From NCBI GenBank assembly GCA_944392235.1, contig CALXVZ010000001.1, forward strand, positions 83,059 through 147,058: a stretch of 64,000 nt of DNA. The letters run 5' to 3'. This document shows, piece by piece, positions 16,159 to 24,967 of the stretch. The position numbers and the translations under genes are program-made. The DNA is from an uncultured Alphaproteobacteria bacterium. GTDB lineage: Bacteria; Pseudomonadota; Alphaproteobacteria; RF32; CAG-239. Each line of letters opens with the position of its first letter. The stretch's first letter is position 1. The notes beneath the pieces are model-generated. The model did no database searches. It had not been told where the DNA came from and was given only the letters and a program-made list of their open reading frames with translations.

Positions 16159-16419
16159 ATGAGAGTTATATTATGTTTTTCTATGTTGATGTTTTTAACA
16201 TCATGTAGTTGTTTCTATGAAGAATTTTCCGTTCTTCAGTTATTTATTCTTTTAGGTTTTGTTGTTGTCGGCTCTTTTTTGGGGTATCTAGTTGCAATCT
16301 GCCCTCGCATTAATATTACAACCGGCTCACAATATCTTTGCAGAAGAAAAACTAAATTTTTTGTTCTTAAAGGGGCTTTAATTGCTTTAATTATTGCTCT
16401 TATAATGATTTCTTTTTAG
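16159..16419 (+). CDS. Small lipoprotein/membrane protein, hypothetical
   Basis: The 86-residue product begins with a signal sequence ending in FLTSCSC (lipobox LTSC), then two further hydrophobic helices (about 27-47 and 70-85) flanking a basic loop with Cys (YLCRRKTK). It could be a lipidated or simply a three-helix inner membrane protein. There is no Shine-Dalgarno, but a TTGACA promoter lies 29-56 bases upstream and a perfect terminator starts 6 bases after the stop, so it is a compact single-gene unit. Confidence 0.6.
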   Translation: MRVILCFSMLMFLTSCSCFYEEFSVLQLFILLGFVVVGSFLGYLVAICPRINITTGSQYLCRRKTKFFVLKGALIALIIALIMISF

Positions 16420-16424
16420 TTTTT

Positions 16425-16458
16425 AGGTTTTGAGGCTATTGCTTCAAAACCTTTTTTT
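16425..16458 (+). terminator. Rho-independent terminator
   Basis: AGGTTTTGA (16425-16433) pairs with TCAAAACCT (16444-16452), followed by TTTTTT. Confidence 0.8.
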
Positions 16459-16472
16459 ATATAAACAAAATG

Positions 16473-16501
16473 TTGACAAAACATTTTTAAAGTGATATAT
16501 A
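16473..16501 (+). promoter_or_regulatory. Sigma-70-like promoter for the 16537 gene
   Basis: TTGACA at 16473-16478, 17-base spacer, TATATA at 16496-16501. It gives a leader of about 30 bases. Confidence 0.6.
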
Positions 16502-16536
16502 TTCTTTAGTTTGTGATAATTAAAAAAGGTTTTGAT

Positions 16537-17937
16537 ATGCAACAAAATGAAAATATTTCCCTCATAAGCAAGGGATTGCTTAGAATGTATTATGAGTCTC
16601 AGAGTAGTATTTATACTAATCTTGGTTCATTGTCATCCCATGGAATTCAAGCTCAAATTATTGAAGATCAAAGTGCTGACTTTCTACAAAATTATATTGA
16701 TGAAAAAAATATTATTGATGATGATTGTGATGAAATAATGATGGACTATATTTCATTACTTAAACACTCTAAAAATCGTCGCATTGTTAAACTCTTGCCT
16801 GAAGCTGAGAAAAAATTTAAAGAAACATCTATTTTGAAACATAAAGAAGCTGAAAAAGCTGCGGCTTTTGTTAGTTCTCGTTTTAAAATTCTTAATAATA
16901 AAAAAGAAGCTGTAAAACTTAGCTCTAAGGATATGCTCCTTATTCATAAACTTCTACAACAAGATTTGGGATATTCAACTGCTAAATTGCAAGATAAATT
17001 AAAAAGCTTTGCTATTGAAAAAATTAATCGCACTCTTAAAGGCGAGGCTAAAAAGGATCCTAATTTTGATCTTTTAGTGCAACAATTTGGAACATATCAA
17101 CAGAAACAATCATTAAAAAATAAATCCGCTCCTGCAAAAAATATTGCTCAAGAAAATAATCCTTTAATCTTAGCTGCGCAGGATTATCATCATTCTGCAA
17201 AACAACAAAAAACATCTCAAGAATCAAAGCCTCATAAAAAATCTCAGAAAGATACTCAAAAGAAACCATCTCAGAAAAAATCTTTTTCTGACTTTTGGAA
17301 AAAAACAGTTAAATGGACTAAAAAACTTGCAGTTGCTGCTGGTCTTGTTACGTTGGGATTTTTGGGCGGTAAATTTGTAAAAGATCAAATTGCTAAATCT
17401 TCCGATGCTCCAAAAACCAATAATACGGAAGTTGCTGTAAAAACTCCTGATAAAAAAACAACTCAAACTGCTAAGGAAACAAAAACTGCAGACTTCTCTA
17501 AGGAAATGTCTGCTCTGGAAAAAGCTTATAAGAATCGTTTTGATACTTCTCTTGAAATTCTATTGGGACAAAAAAAACGTGATAATTTATATCAAAAAAT
17601 TGAAAAATTGGCTCAAGATGGTAAAATTCAATTTAAAGATGGAACTACTAAAGAATGGTATGCTCATGCTTTTACAATGTATAATAAAATAACTCCAAAT
17701 TCTAAAGAAAATAAAGTTATTAAAGATTTATTAGCAGGCAAATCCGTTGATAAAGAATATATTCATTCTTTAGTTGTTAAAGCTAAGCGTAATGGTAGTG
17801 GCGTATCCGGTAAAGGTTCTTACAGTTCATTTAATCGTGCTTCTAAATCTTTACAAGCTAAACACTTAAAGAATAGAAAAATGGTCAAATTAGCTGAACA
17901 GGCTGCCAAAATAGCAAAAGCTCAGCAAGCTCGCTAA
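16537..17937 (+). CDS. Large Lys-rich membrane-anchored protein, hypothetical
   Basis: ATG 16537 is chosen because AAAGG lies just upstream; the frame opens earlier at GTG 16513. The 466-residue protein has a helical N-terminal half, then a Gln/Lys/Ser-rich linker (about 205-258), one transmembrane helix (LAVAAGLVTLGFLGGKFV), a Thr/Lys-rich region (about 290-320) and a helical C-terminal domain of about 140 residues. This topology (cytosolic N-half, single span, exported C-domain) resembles an envelope-spanning or sheath-like protein, but no family is recognised. It has its own promoter and terminator. Confidence 0.6.
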   Translation: MQQNENISLISKGLLRMYYESQSSIYTNLGSLSSHGIQAQIIEDQSADFLQNYIDEKNIIDDDCDEIMMDYISLLKHSKNRRIVKLLPEAEKKFKETSILKHKEAEKAAAFVSSRFKILNNKKEAVKLSSKDMLLIHKLLQQDLGYSTAKLQDKLKSFAIEKINRTLKGEAKKDPNFDLLVQQFGTYQQKQSLKNKSAPAKNIAQENNPLILAAQDYHHSAKQQKTSQESKPHKKSQKDTQKKPSQKKSFSDFWKKTVKWTKKLAVAAGLVTLGFLGGKFVKDQIAKSSDAPKTNNTEVAVKTPDKKTTQTAKETKTADFSKEMSALEKAYKNRFDTSLEILLGQKKRDNLYQKIEKLAQDGKIQFKDGTTKEWYAHAFTMYNKITPNSKENKVIKDLLAGKSVDKEYIHSLVVKAKRNGSGVSGKGSYSSFNRASKSLQAKHLKNRKMVKLAEQAAKIAKAQQAR

Positions 17938-17958
17938 AATAATTCATATTTAATAATT

Positions 17959-17987
17959 AAAAGCCTCCTTATTAGGGGGCTTTTTTA
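17959..17987 (+). terminator. Rho-independent terminator
   Basis: AAAAGCCTCC (17959-17968) pairs with GGGGGCTTTT (one T-G pair), followed by TTTT. Confidence 0.8.
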
Positions 17988-18018
17988 TTATAACAATTAG
18001 CTATCTTGGAACAGCTGA

Positions 18019-18537
18019 TTATTTTATTAATGATGAAACTATTTTTTTGCCAAGTTCTGTTTTAATGTTTTTTATCGCTGATTCCTTAAACTCATCAAAG
18101 TTTTCTTTCGGATATTTTTTCTCATAGTCCAATGCTTGAAGCAACATATCTATTTTATCTATGTCTCTTGCTAGCTGTGCTTCTTTAGTTTGCCCATCTT
18201 CAAATTCCTGAAAGAGATCCTTTAAAAGGGGAAAATTAGAATTTTCTGATATTTCATTCATAGCTCTTATTTCTATTTCCCCTTTTGTGGAGTAGGCGAC
18301 ATCTTTAGGAGTTATGTCACCAATCTTACTTTCTGCCAAATCATGACAGATACATAGTTTTATAACATGGTTAAAATCATAATCCTTGTTTTCTTCTATC
18401 TCGGAAAGATAAAGTGCAATAAGAGACATTTGCCAACTATGTGCAGCAACGCTTTCCGGCTCTTGAACATTTTTACGAAGCCATCCGCTTCTGGGCAAAT
18501 GTTTTATTTTTTCAGAATATTCAGCTAATTTTTTCAT
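18019..18537 (-). CDS. HD-domain phosphohydrolase (YfbR/HDDC2 type)
   Basis: The 172-residue protein fits the HD family of 5'-deoxynucleotidases. Metal ligands are visible in order: ESVAAHSWQM (His), CICHDLAES (HD pair) and ARDIDKIDML (Asp), as in YfbR and HDDC2. RSGWLRKNV near the start is also typical. It would dephosphorylate nucleoside monophosphates in the cytosol. ATG 18537 has a GGAGAA-type ribosome site. A thioredoxin-like gene lies 16 bases upstream, so the pair forms a small operon. Confidence 0.8.
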   Translation of the reverse strand: MKKLAEYSEKIKHLPRSGWLRKNVQEPESVAAHSWQMSLIALYLSEIEENKDYDFNHVIKLCICHDLAESKIGDITPKDVAYSTKGEIEIRAMNEISENSNFPLLKDLFQEFEDGQTKEAQLARDIDKIDMLLQALDYEKKYPKENFDEFKESAIKNIKTELGKKIVSSLIK

Positions 18538-18553
18538 AATATTTTCTCCTTTG

Positions 18554-18814
18554 TTATTTTATTATTTTCTTTCTCCTTAATATTAAATTAAAATCAGCTT
18601 TGCTCGGGCAACTTCTTGTATATACCACCTCATTGTTTACTACTATATGCGGTTGATAAAAAATGCGACAATTATATAGAATTTCTATTTTATTTATTCT
18701 CTCGATTTCATAATTCGTAATTTTATTTTCTTCCAACACATCCTTAATTGTATCATATGTTTTATCATAATCCGGATGTTCTGAACTGCAGTAGATTTTT
18801 ATATTTATCATCAT
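18554..18814 (-). CDS. Small thioredoxin-fold protein lacking CxxC
   Basis: The 86-residue protein aligns by eye with short MTH895/glutaredoxin-like proteins: a first strand IKIYCSS, a long helix, strand NYEIERI, then the strand pair QPHIVVNNEVVYTRSCPS where a cis-Pro would sit. The usual CxxC after the first strand is missing; only one Cys remains there. ATG 18814 or 18811 follows AAAGGAGAG. It may be a redox-inactive or single-cysteine member. It is cotranscribed with the HD phosphohydrolase. Confidence 0.55.
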   Translation of the reverse strand: MMINIKIYCSSEHPDYDKTYDTIKDVLEENKITNYEIERINKIEILYNCRIFYQPHIVVNNEVVYTRSCPSKADFNLILRRKKIIK

Positions 18815-18989
18815 TACTCTCTCCTTTTGCTTTCTTCTTTTGTATAGGAGAGATGTTGTTTTGTGAATTTATATCGATTTCGGCATAATATTGTATATAT
18901 TTTTCTTTTTTGAGGAATTTTATCTTGCTAGAATTTTCACAGAATCTATTTTTAGATGTTTTTAATATAAAAAAAATTCATTTATCATA

Positions 18990-19019
18990 AAGAAAAAGAC
19001 CGGATAAAAATCCGGTCTT
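18990..19019 (-). terminator. Rho-independent terminator of the 19047 gene
   Basis: On the minus strand AAGACCGGAT pairs perfectly with ATCCGGTCTT over a 4-base loop, followed by TTTCTT. Confidence 0.75.
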
Positions 19020-19046
19020 GTGTTTTCAGGTTAATTCAAAGATTGG

Positions 19047-19535
19047 TTACAGATAGTTGATTTCATCTGTGTAGATGAGCACATCTACTTTAACGTCGTT
19101 TTCGTGAGCAAAGGACTCTACCTTCGCACCGGAATGAGCAATCAGACTGATTACGCTGACATCATAGCCCATAGTCTTTACCTGCTCCACCTGCTCTTTT
19201 AATTTCTTGCCGGATCGGAACGAGTGTTTGATTATCACTACATTTTCCGTATCTGCCCGCAAATTCTTGATTTTCTCAATATTACCGGTTACAAGCGACT
19301 CTATCTGGAGAGCAACAGCCAACTCATTGATAAGACTTCCCAATGGATTTTTTCCATTCTTTTTATATGATGGGAAGACAATGCAGGCATGCGGTATCAA
19401 ACTAACCTTTTTAACCACTTCTTTTACGACTTCGTTACGAAAATCTTTGTCCTGAGATAATCCCTCAAGATTGATTTCTACTACTCCGTTTTCACTTCTT
19501 GTTGCATAGCTGCGAACAATTGTTTTTAATTCCAT
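19047..19535 (-). CDS. Phosphoribosyltransferase-like protein, degenerate PRPP motif
   Basis: The 162-residue protein has the layout of type I phosphoribosyltransferases: a hood-less core with VVIIKHSFRSGKKLKEQVE, where the loop resembles the PRPP-binding VDDvxTTG region, followed by GYDVSVISLIAHSG. The acidic pair normally preceding the TGT/TGG loop is replaced by KHS, so PRPP binding is doubtful. Related proteins act as regulators or orphan PRTases. ATG 19535 has no strong ribosome site. A perfect terminator follows. Function unknown. Confidence 0.45.
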   Translation of the reverse strand: MELKTIVRSYATRSENGVVEINLEGLSQDKDFRNEVVKEVVKKVSLIPHACIVFPSYKKNGKNPLGSLINELAVALQIESLVTGNIEKIKNLRADTENVVIIKHSFRSGKKLKEQVEQVKTMGYDVSVISLIAHSGAKVESFAHENDVKVDVLIYTDEINYL

Positions 19536-19978
19536 AATTGTAAATTTAAATTATTAGACATATATTTATTGATCACGCACCTAATTTGACAGAAAATATT
19601 TCATTTGTCAATACTTTTTTTTATTATTTAAAAAAAAAAGCAGGCTGGAAAAATGGTTTGTTTTTTTCCTGCCTGTTTTGAGTTTATAATAAAGCCTCCC
19701 TGCACGCTTTCTATAATCTCACAATTCTTAATTTACGCTGTTACGCGCCTCTTTATACCCTGTTTTAACCTTTAGAGTCAATCCGGTATAACAACAATAT
19801 TTTAGCTTGAGGATGCTAAAACGCCATTTAATACGGTATAATTGTATAAAAATAATTCTTACTTTTTCGTTAAATAGGACATCATAAATTCACACAGAAC
19901 TCAAGTAAAAAAAAGACTTATTGTAAGCTTTTTTTATCAAAAAACTAACCGTTTGATTTTATGTATTTTACACTCACA
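19536..19978 (-). other. Gene-free stretch with two terminator-like hairpins; possible small RNA
   Basis: An A/T-rich hairpin at 19907-19936 follows radC and probably terminates it. Further along the minus strand, a stem at about 19633-19672 (CAGGCAGGAAAAA with TTTTTCCAGCCTG, one mismatch) ends in ten T residues with no gene in front of it. Between them are inverted repeats: TTTTAGC/GCTAAAA around 19802-19823 and TTATACC/GGTATAA around 19754-19793. This fits an independent minus-strand transcript of about 200-250 bases. No known RNA was recognised and no clear promoter was found. Confidence 0.4.
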
Positions 19979-20722
19979 TCATCCTAAAATAAAAGGAGCT
20001 TTTTCTTGCATACTAAAATAGCTATTTTGAGTAATTACAATGTGATCATCTAATTTTATACCAACTGCTTTTAGTGCCTGACTTACTTGTTTGGTCATAT
20101 CTATATCTGCATTTGACGGTGTCGCATTCCCTGATGGGTGGTTATGGGCTATAATGATTGACATTGCATTATTCTTTAGTGCCTTTGCCACAATATCTCT
20201 TGGACTTATCATAACCGCATCTATTGTGCCTACTTGCTCTATGTTCTGTGCTATAAACTTTCTTGCTTTATTTAAATAGATAATTAACAATTTCTCTTGT
20301 TCCGCATACCCTATACAGCTACGGCAATAGTCTACAATCATTTGTTTATCGGTTAGATTTAATATATCTTTTCCTTCTAAATTTTCCCAACAAATTTTAT
20401 TAGAGCAAGCATGTATCAAGCCAAACAGAACCGCTGTATTGGCACTTACTCCCCCTTCTTCCATAACATGAGACATTGGAGCTGCTATAACATTGGCTAA
20501 GTTATAATATTTACGCATTAAAGACTTTGCTAAGGGCTTTACATCTTTTCTAGGAATCGAATATGTTAAAATCAATTCCAATAACTCATAATCGGGCATT
20601 GACCGACCTTGATCCGCAACGAATCTAGCTTTTAAGCGTTGACGGTGCCCTATATAATCCGGTTGCTGTTCTTTTTCTTGTTGTATTTCTTCTTTGAGAG
20701 AAGATTTTTTTGTTTTATTCAT
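19979..20722 (-). CDS. radC: RadC family JAMM-domain protein
   Basis: The 247-residue protein has the RadC layout: an N-terminal helical region (YELLELILTYSIPRKDVKPLA) and a C-terminal JAB/JAMM domain with the metal-binding motif HNHPSGNATPSNAD. Most bacterial RadC proteins have this organisation; despite the name, a DNA repair role has not been confirmed. The first 20 residues are Lys/Glu/Gln-rich. It begins 6 bases after map on the same strand, so the two form an operon, an arrangement common in alphaproteobacteria. Confidence 0.92.
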   Translation of the reverse strand: MNKTKKSSLKEEIQQEKEQQPDYIGHRQRLKARFVADQGRSMPDYELLELILTYSIPRKDVKPLAKSLMRKYYNLANVIAAPMSHVMEEGGVSANTAVLFGLIHACSNKICWENLEGKDILNLTDKQMIVDYCRSCIGYAEQEKLLIIYLNKARKFIAQNIEQVGTIDAVMISPRDIVAKALKNNAMSIIIAHNHPSGNATPSNADIDMTKQVSQALKAVGIKLDDHIVITQNSYFSMQEKAPFILG

Positions 20723-20728
20723 TTTATT

Positions 20729-21550
20729 CTACTTCTTATATGGGGGTTTATCAAGTCTTTTGGGTGAATAAGTAAACACTTCGCAGCCATCCTTGGTTAC
20801 ACCTAATGAATGTTCAAACTGTGCTGACAATGTTCTGTCTTTAGTCACTGCGGTCCAGCCATTGGGAAGAATCGTCCCGTCTGGTTTGCCTATATTTATC
20901 ATCGGCTCAATAGTAAAGAACATTCCTTCTTTTATAACAGGACCAGTGCCTTTACGGCCGAAGTGTAAAACATTGGGCTCATCATGAAAAACGCGCCCTA
21001 ATCCATGACCGCAGAACATTTCAACGACAGAATAGCCATATTTATGTGCATACTCTTCAATTACGGCTCCTATATCTCCAAAGTGTGCTCCTGGTTTTAC
21101 GACATCAATTCCTCTCATTAGGCATTCATATGTCACTTCACATAAACGAGTTGCCTTAAGCTTCGGTTTGCCTATATAATACATTCTTGATGTATCTCCG
21201 AACCACCCGTCTAATGTTACTGTCACGTCTATATTTACAATATCTCCATCGGCTAATTTTCTATCATCCGGTATTCCATGACATATAACATGATTTATTG
21301 ATGTGCATATTGTTTTAGGATAGCCATGATAACCTAAGCAAGATGGAATCGCATTATGTGATGTTATAAACTCTCGGCACAAATCATCTAAATGTTCTGT
21401 TGTTACTCCAACATCCACATAATCTGTTATATAATCCAAACATTCTGCTGCTAATTTTCCAGCTTTACGCATTCCTTCAAAATCTTCCGGACTATATAAT
21501 TTAATTCCATTTTCATCCGTTTTGATTTTTCTTTCTTCTTGCTTTGACAA
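20729..21550 (-). CDS. map: Methionine aminopeptidase type I
   Basis: The 273-residue enzyme removes N-terminal Met from nascent proteins. The five metal ligands are visible: Asp in NIDVTVTLDG and WFGDTSRMY, His in GHGLGRVFHDEP, Glu in FTIEPMIN and QFEHSLGVT. Length and motif spacing are normal for type Ia enzymes. ATG 21550 has an AAGGAG-type ribosome site upstream. It is followed directly by radC and is divergent from tspO, with a shared 144-base promoter region. Confidence 0.96.
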   Translation of the reverse strand: MSKQEERKIKTDENGIKLYSPEDFEGMRKAGKLAAECLDYITDYVDVGVTTEHLDDLCREFITSHNAIPSCLGYHGYPKTICTSINHVICHGIPDDRKLADGDIVNIDVTVTLDGWFGDTSRMYYIGKPKLKATRLCEVTYECLMRGIDVVKPGAHFGDIGAVIEEYAHKYGYSVVEMFCGHGLGRVFHDEPNVLHFGRKGTGPVIKEGMFFTIEPMINIGKPDGTILPNGWTAVTKDRTLSAQFEHSLGVTKDGCEVFTYSPKRLDKPPYKK

Positions 21551-21694
21551 TTTCTTACTCCTTTACTTTGTTCTACTTTTGTTTATATATCTTTCAATTT
21601 AAAATTGCAATTTTTTTTTAATCTTTTATTGCATCTACTCTTTTTTTCTGTATTTTTATAGATATATTATCAATAAAAACAGGAGGAGTTTATT

Positions 21695-22171
21695 ATGCGT
21701 TATAAATTTTTTAATGTTGTTTACAGTTTTCTGCTCGTATTCATTACGGCTTTAGTGGCTAAATTTTTTACTTCTCAGGGAATGGATGCCTTTTATGAAT
21801 CTTTAGATATCCCGAAGACAACCCCTGAAAATCATTATTTTTCGTATGCTTGGAGATGTTTGTATTTTTTACTGTTTATCAGCTTTGTTATTATCCTCGA
21901 ATCGAAAAAAGATAAAGAACAATTACTTGATGCTAAGCTCCTTTTTGTTTGCCAGCTCTTTATGCAAATTTTATGGACCTTTAGCTTCTTTTATATGGAA
22001 CAACTTATTGCTTCCGCTTTCGTGATCGTCTTACTTGATGTTGTTGTTGCTTTGATGATGCATACATTCTTTTTCATCAATAAATGGGCCTTTGCTTTGA
22101 CGATACCTTACTTCTTATGGATCTTGTTTGCTTCTTATTTGAATATAGCTATTATTTTTATGAATTTTTAG
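21695..22171 (+). CDS. tspO: TspO/MBR family protein
   Basis: The 158-residue protein has five hydrophobic helices and family marks: SYAWRCLYFLLF in the middle and YFLWILFASYLNIAI in the last helix, matching the conserved W-x-x-(F/Y)A-x-Y-L-N of TspO. The family binds porphyrins and related tetrapyrroles in the membrane and is common in alphaproteobacteria. ATG 21695 follows AGGAGGAG. It is monocistronic and divergent from map. Confidence 0.82.
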   Translation: MRYKFFNVVYSFLLVFITALVAKFFTSQGMDAFYESLDIPKTTPENHYFSYAWRCLYFLLFISFVIILESKKDKEQLLDAKLLFVCQLFMQILWTFSFFYMEQLIASAFVIVLLDVVVALMMHTFFFINKWAFALTIPYFLWILFASYLNIAIIFMNF

Positions 22172-22276
22172 CGTAGAATCGTTGCTTCCCTTTAATTTAA
22201 ACTAGACATAAGAAAAAATGTGCTGTATTGCTATTGCGGTTAAAAGTTTAATTTAATTTTTTTTGGGAAGAAAAAA

Positions 22277-24904
22277 ATGACAACGAGTGTAAATCAAATA
22301 AGAAAAACTTTCTTAGATTATTTTGAGAAGAATGGACATAAAATTGTTCCTGCTTCTTCTCTTGTTCCTGATAATGACCCGACTTTGATGTTTACTAATT
22401 CGGGTATGGTGCAATTTAAAAATATTCTAGCCGGTAACGAAACCAGAGATTACACTCGAGCCGCCACTTCCCAAAAAAGCGTCCGAGCCGGTGGAAAACA
22501 TAATGACTTGGATAGCGTTGGTTATGACGTTCGTCACCATACTTTTTTTGAAATGCTTGGTAACTTCTCCTTCGGTGATTACTTCAAAGAAGAAGCTATT
22601 TACTATGCTTGGGAATTGCTTACAAAAGAATTTATGATCCCTAAGGAAAAATTAGCCGTTACCATCTATCATACCGATGATGAAGCTTATAATATTTGGA
22701 AAAAAGTTTCTAACTTGCCTGATGAACGTATTATTCGCATCGCTACAAAAGATAACTTCTGGCAGATGGGTGATACCGGCCCTTGTGGTCCTTGCTCCGA
22801 AATCTTTTATGACCATGGTCCTGAAGTTTGGGGTGGTTTGCCAGGTACACCTGAAGAAGATGGTGATCGTTTTATCGAAATTTGGAACTTAGTATTTGAC
22901 CAATTTGAAGATTTACCTGATGGCTCTCGTATTAATTTGAAAAAGCCTTCTATCGATACAGGTATGGGATTGGAGAGAATTGCCGCTATTTTACAAGGTG
23001 TTCACTCTAACTTTGATATTGATACTTTCCAACACTTGATTAAAGCTATTGCTGATATTGCTAATACCGATCCTAAAGGTCCTTTGCAGGCTTCTCATAA
23101 TGTTGTAGCTGACCACTTGCGCGCTATGTGCTTCTTGATTGCTGATGGCGTTTTACCTTCTAATGAAGGACGTGGTTATGTTTTACGTCGTATCATGCGT
23201 CGTGCTATGAGACATGCTTATTTGCTCGGTGTTAAAGAACCTATGATGTATAAACTTCTTCCTGTTCTACAAAAAGAAATGGGAGATGCTTATCCGGAAT
23301 TATATCGTTTTGAAAAGCTTATTACTGAAACAATTAAAGCTGAAGAAACTCGGTTTGGTAAAACTCTTGATAAAGGTATGCGCCTTTTAGATGAAGAAAC
23401 ATCTACGCTTAATCAAGGTGATACTCTTAATGGTGAAACAGCTTTCAAACTCTATGATACTTATGGTTTCCCTCTTGATTTAACTCAAGATGCTTTGAAA
23501 AATAAAGGTATCAATGTTGATGTTGATGGGTTTGATGCTGCTATGGCTAAACAAAAAGAAGAAGCTCGTAAAAATTGGGCGGGCTCTGGTGATGCCGGAA
23601 CAGAAAAAATCTGGTTTGAAGTTAAAGAAAATATCGGCGGAACTGAATTCTTTGGTTATAATACAACTAAGAGTGATGGCGTTATTAAAGCTCTTGTTCA
23701 AGATGGTAAACAAGTTGATTCCGTTAAATCTGGCGAATTTTATTTAGTTGCGAACCAAACACCTTTCTATGGTGAATGTGGTGGTCAAGTTGGTGATACC
23801 GGCGTTATTGTTGGTAAAAACTTTAAAGCCGAAGTTTATGATACGAAACGCAAACTTGATACCGTTTTTGTTCACTGTTGCAGAATGATTGATGGTGAAG
23901 CTAAATTAGAAGATTTTGCTTCTTTTGAAGTTAATGAGCAGAATCGTAAACAAATTTGTGCTAACCACTCGGTTACTCACCTTGTTCATAAAGCACTACG
24001 CACTATCCTTGGTGAACATGTTATGCAAAAAGGTTCTTTAGTTGCTGCTGATAGAATGCGTTTTGATATTTCTCATCCAAAACAAATCACTGCTGAAGAA
24101 TTGAAACTTGCCGAAGATATGGTAAACGATGCCATCCGCAAAAATTACCATGTTAATACTGTTTTGATGAACCAAGATGAAGCTATTCAAACAGGTGCGA
24201 TGGCTTTATTTGGTGAAAAATACGGTGAAGAAGTTCGCGTTGTTATAATGGAAAAAGATGGTGAAGTTTACTCTCGTGAACTTTGTGGCGGAACACATGT
24301 TTCTGACACCGGAGAAATCGGTTACTTCAATATCCTTTCAGAATCTGCTGTTTCTGCTGGTGTTCGTCGTATTGAGTGCGTTACCGGTAAAGGTGCTGAG
24401 CAATATGTTGATGCTATGGAAGATAAAATTCACTCCGTTTGCAACACTCTTAAAACTAATGTTAATGATTTAGAAGCTCGTATTTCTAATCTTTTGGAAG
24501 AGAGAAAGAAACTTGAAGCTGAAGTCTTTAATTTGAAAAAGACATTGGCAAGTGGCGGAGCTTCTAAAAATAGCGAAGTTGAAATGGTTAATGGCGTTAA
24601 ATTTGTTGGTAAAGTCATTCCTGATGTTCATCCAAAAGAATTGAAAGCCTTTATTGACGAAATGAGCCAAAATATCGGTTCTGGAGTTATGGTTTTAGCT
24701 ACGGATAAAGATGGCAAAGCTTCTATTGTTGTTGGGGTTACAAAAGATTTAACCAACAAATACTCTGCGGTTGATTTGGTTCGCATTGCATCCGGCGTTG
24801 TCGGCGGTCAAGGTGGCGGCGGCAGACCGGACATGGCGCAAGCCGGTGGTCCTGATGCAAGTAAATTAACTCTTGCATTTGAAGAAGTTAAAAAGGCGAT
24901 ATAG
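22277..24904 (+). CDS. alaS: Alanyl-tRNA synthetase
   Basis: At 875 residues it is a full-length bacterial AlaRS. The catalytic domain shows [15 protein letters not shown], the editing domain has [11 protein letters not shown] and CGGTHV (zinc/editing ligands), and the C-Ala domain ends with the Gly-rich [17 protein letters not shown] coiled coil (about 722-755) precedes C-Ala. It charges tRNA-Ala and removes Ser/Gly misacylation. ATG 22277 has GGGAAG upstream. It is followed within 20 bases by a terminator and is monocistronic. Confidence 0.97.
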   Translation: MTTSVNQIRKTFLDYFEKNGHKIVPASSLVPDNDPTLMFTNSGMVQFKNILAGNETRDYTRAATSQKSVRAGGKHNDLDSVGYDVRHHTFFEMLGNFSFGDYFKEEAIYYAWELLTKEFMIPKEKLAVTIYHTDDEAYNIWKKVSNLPDERIIRIATKDNFWQMGDTGPCGPCSEIFYDHGPEVWGGLPGTPEEDGDRFIEIWNLVFDQFEDLPDGSRINLKKPSIDTGMGLERIAAILQGVHSNFDIDTFQHLIKAIADIANTDPKGPLQASHNVVADHLRAMCFLIADGVLPSNEGRGYVLRRIMRRAMRHAYLLGVKEPMMYKLLPVLQKEMGDAYPELYRFEKLITETIKAEETRFGKTLDKGMRLLDEETSTLNQGDTLNGETAFKLYDTYGFPLDLTQDALKNKGINVDVDGFDAAMAKQKEEARKNWAGSGDAGTEKIWFEVKENIGGTEFFGYNTTKSDGVIKALVQDGKQVDSVKSGEFYLVANQTPFYGECGGQVGDTGVIVGKNFKAEVYDTKRKLDTVFVHCCRMIDGEAKLEDFASFEVNEQNRKQICANHSVTHLVHKALRTILGEHVMQKGSLVAADRMRFDISHPKQITAEELKLAEDMVNDAIRKNYHVNTVLMNQDEAIQTGAMALFGEKYGEEVRVVIMEKDGEVYSRELCGGTHVSDTGEIGYFNILSESAVSAGVRRIECVTGKGAEQYVDAMEDKIHSVCNTLKTNVNDLEARISNLLEERKKLEAEVFNLKKTLASGGASKNSEVEMVNGVKFVGKVIPDVHPKELKAFIDEMSQNIGSGVMVLATDKDGKASIVVGVTKDLTNKYSAVDLVRIASGVVGGQGGGGRPDMAQAGGPDASKLTLAFEEVKKAI

Positions 24905-24918
24905 CAGAGTAAGAAGAG

Positions 24919-24946
24919 AAGCGCTCCTAACGGGGCGCTTTTTCTT
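24919..24946 (+). terminator. Rho-independent terminator of alaS
   Basis: AAGCGCTCC pairs with GGGGCGCTT over TAAC, followed by TTTC. Confidence 0.75.
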
Positions 24947-24967
24947 ATTAGATTATTTTCTTTCTTC

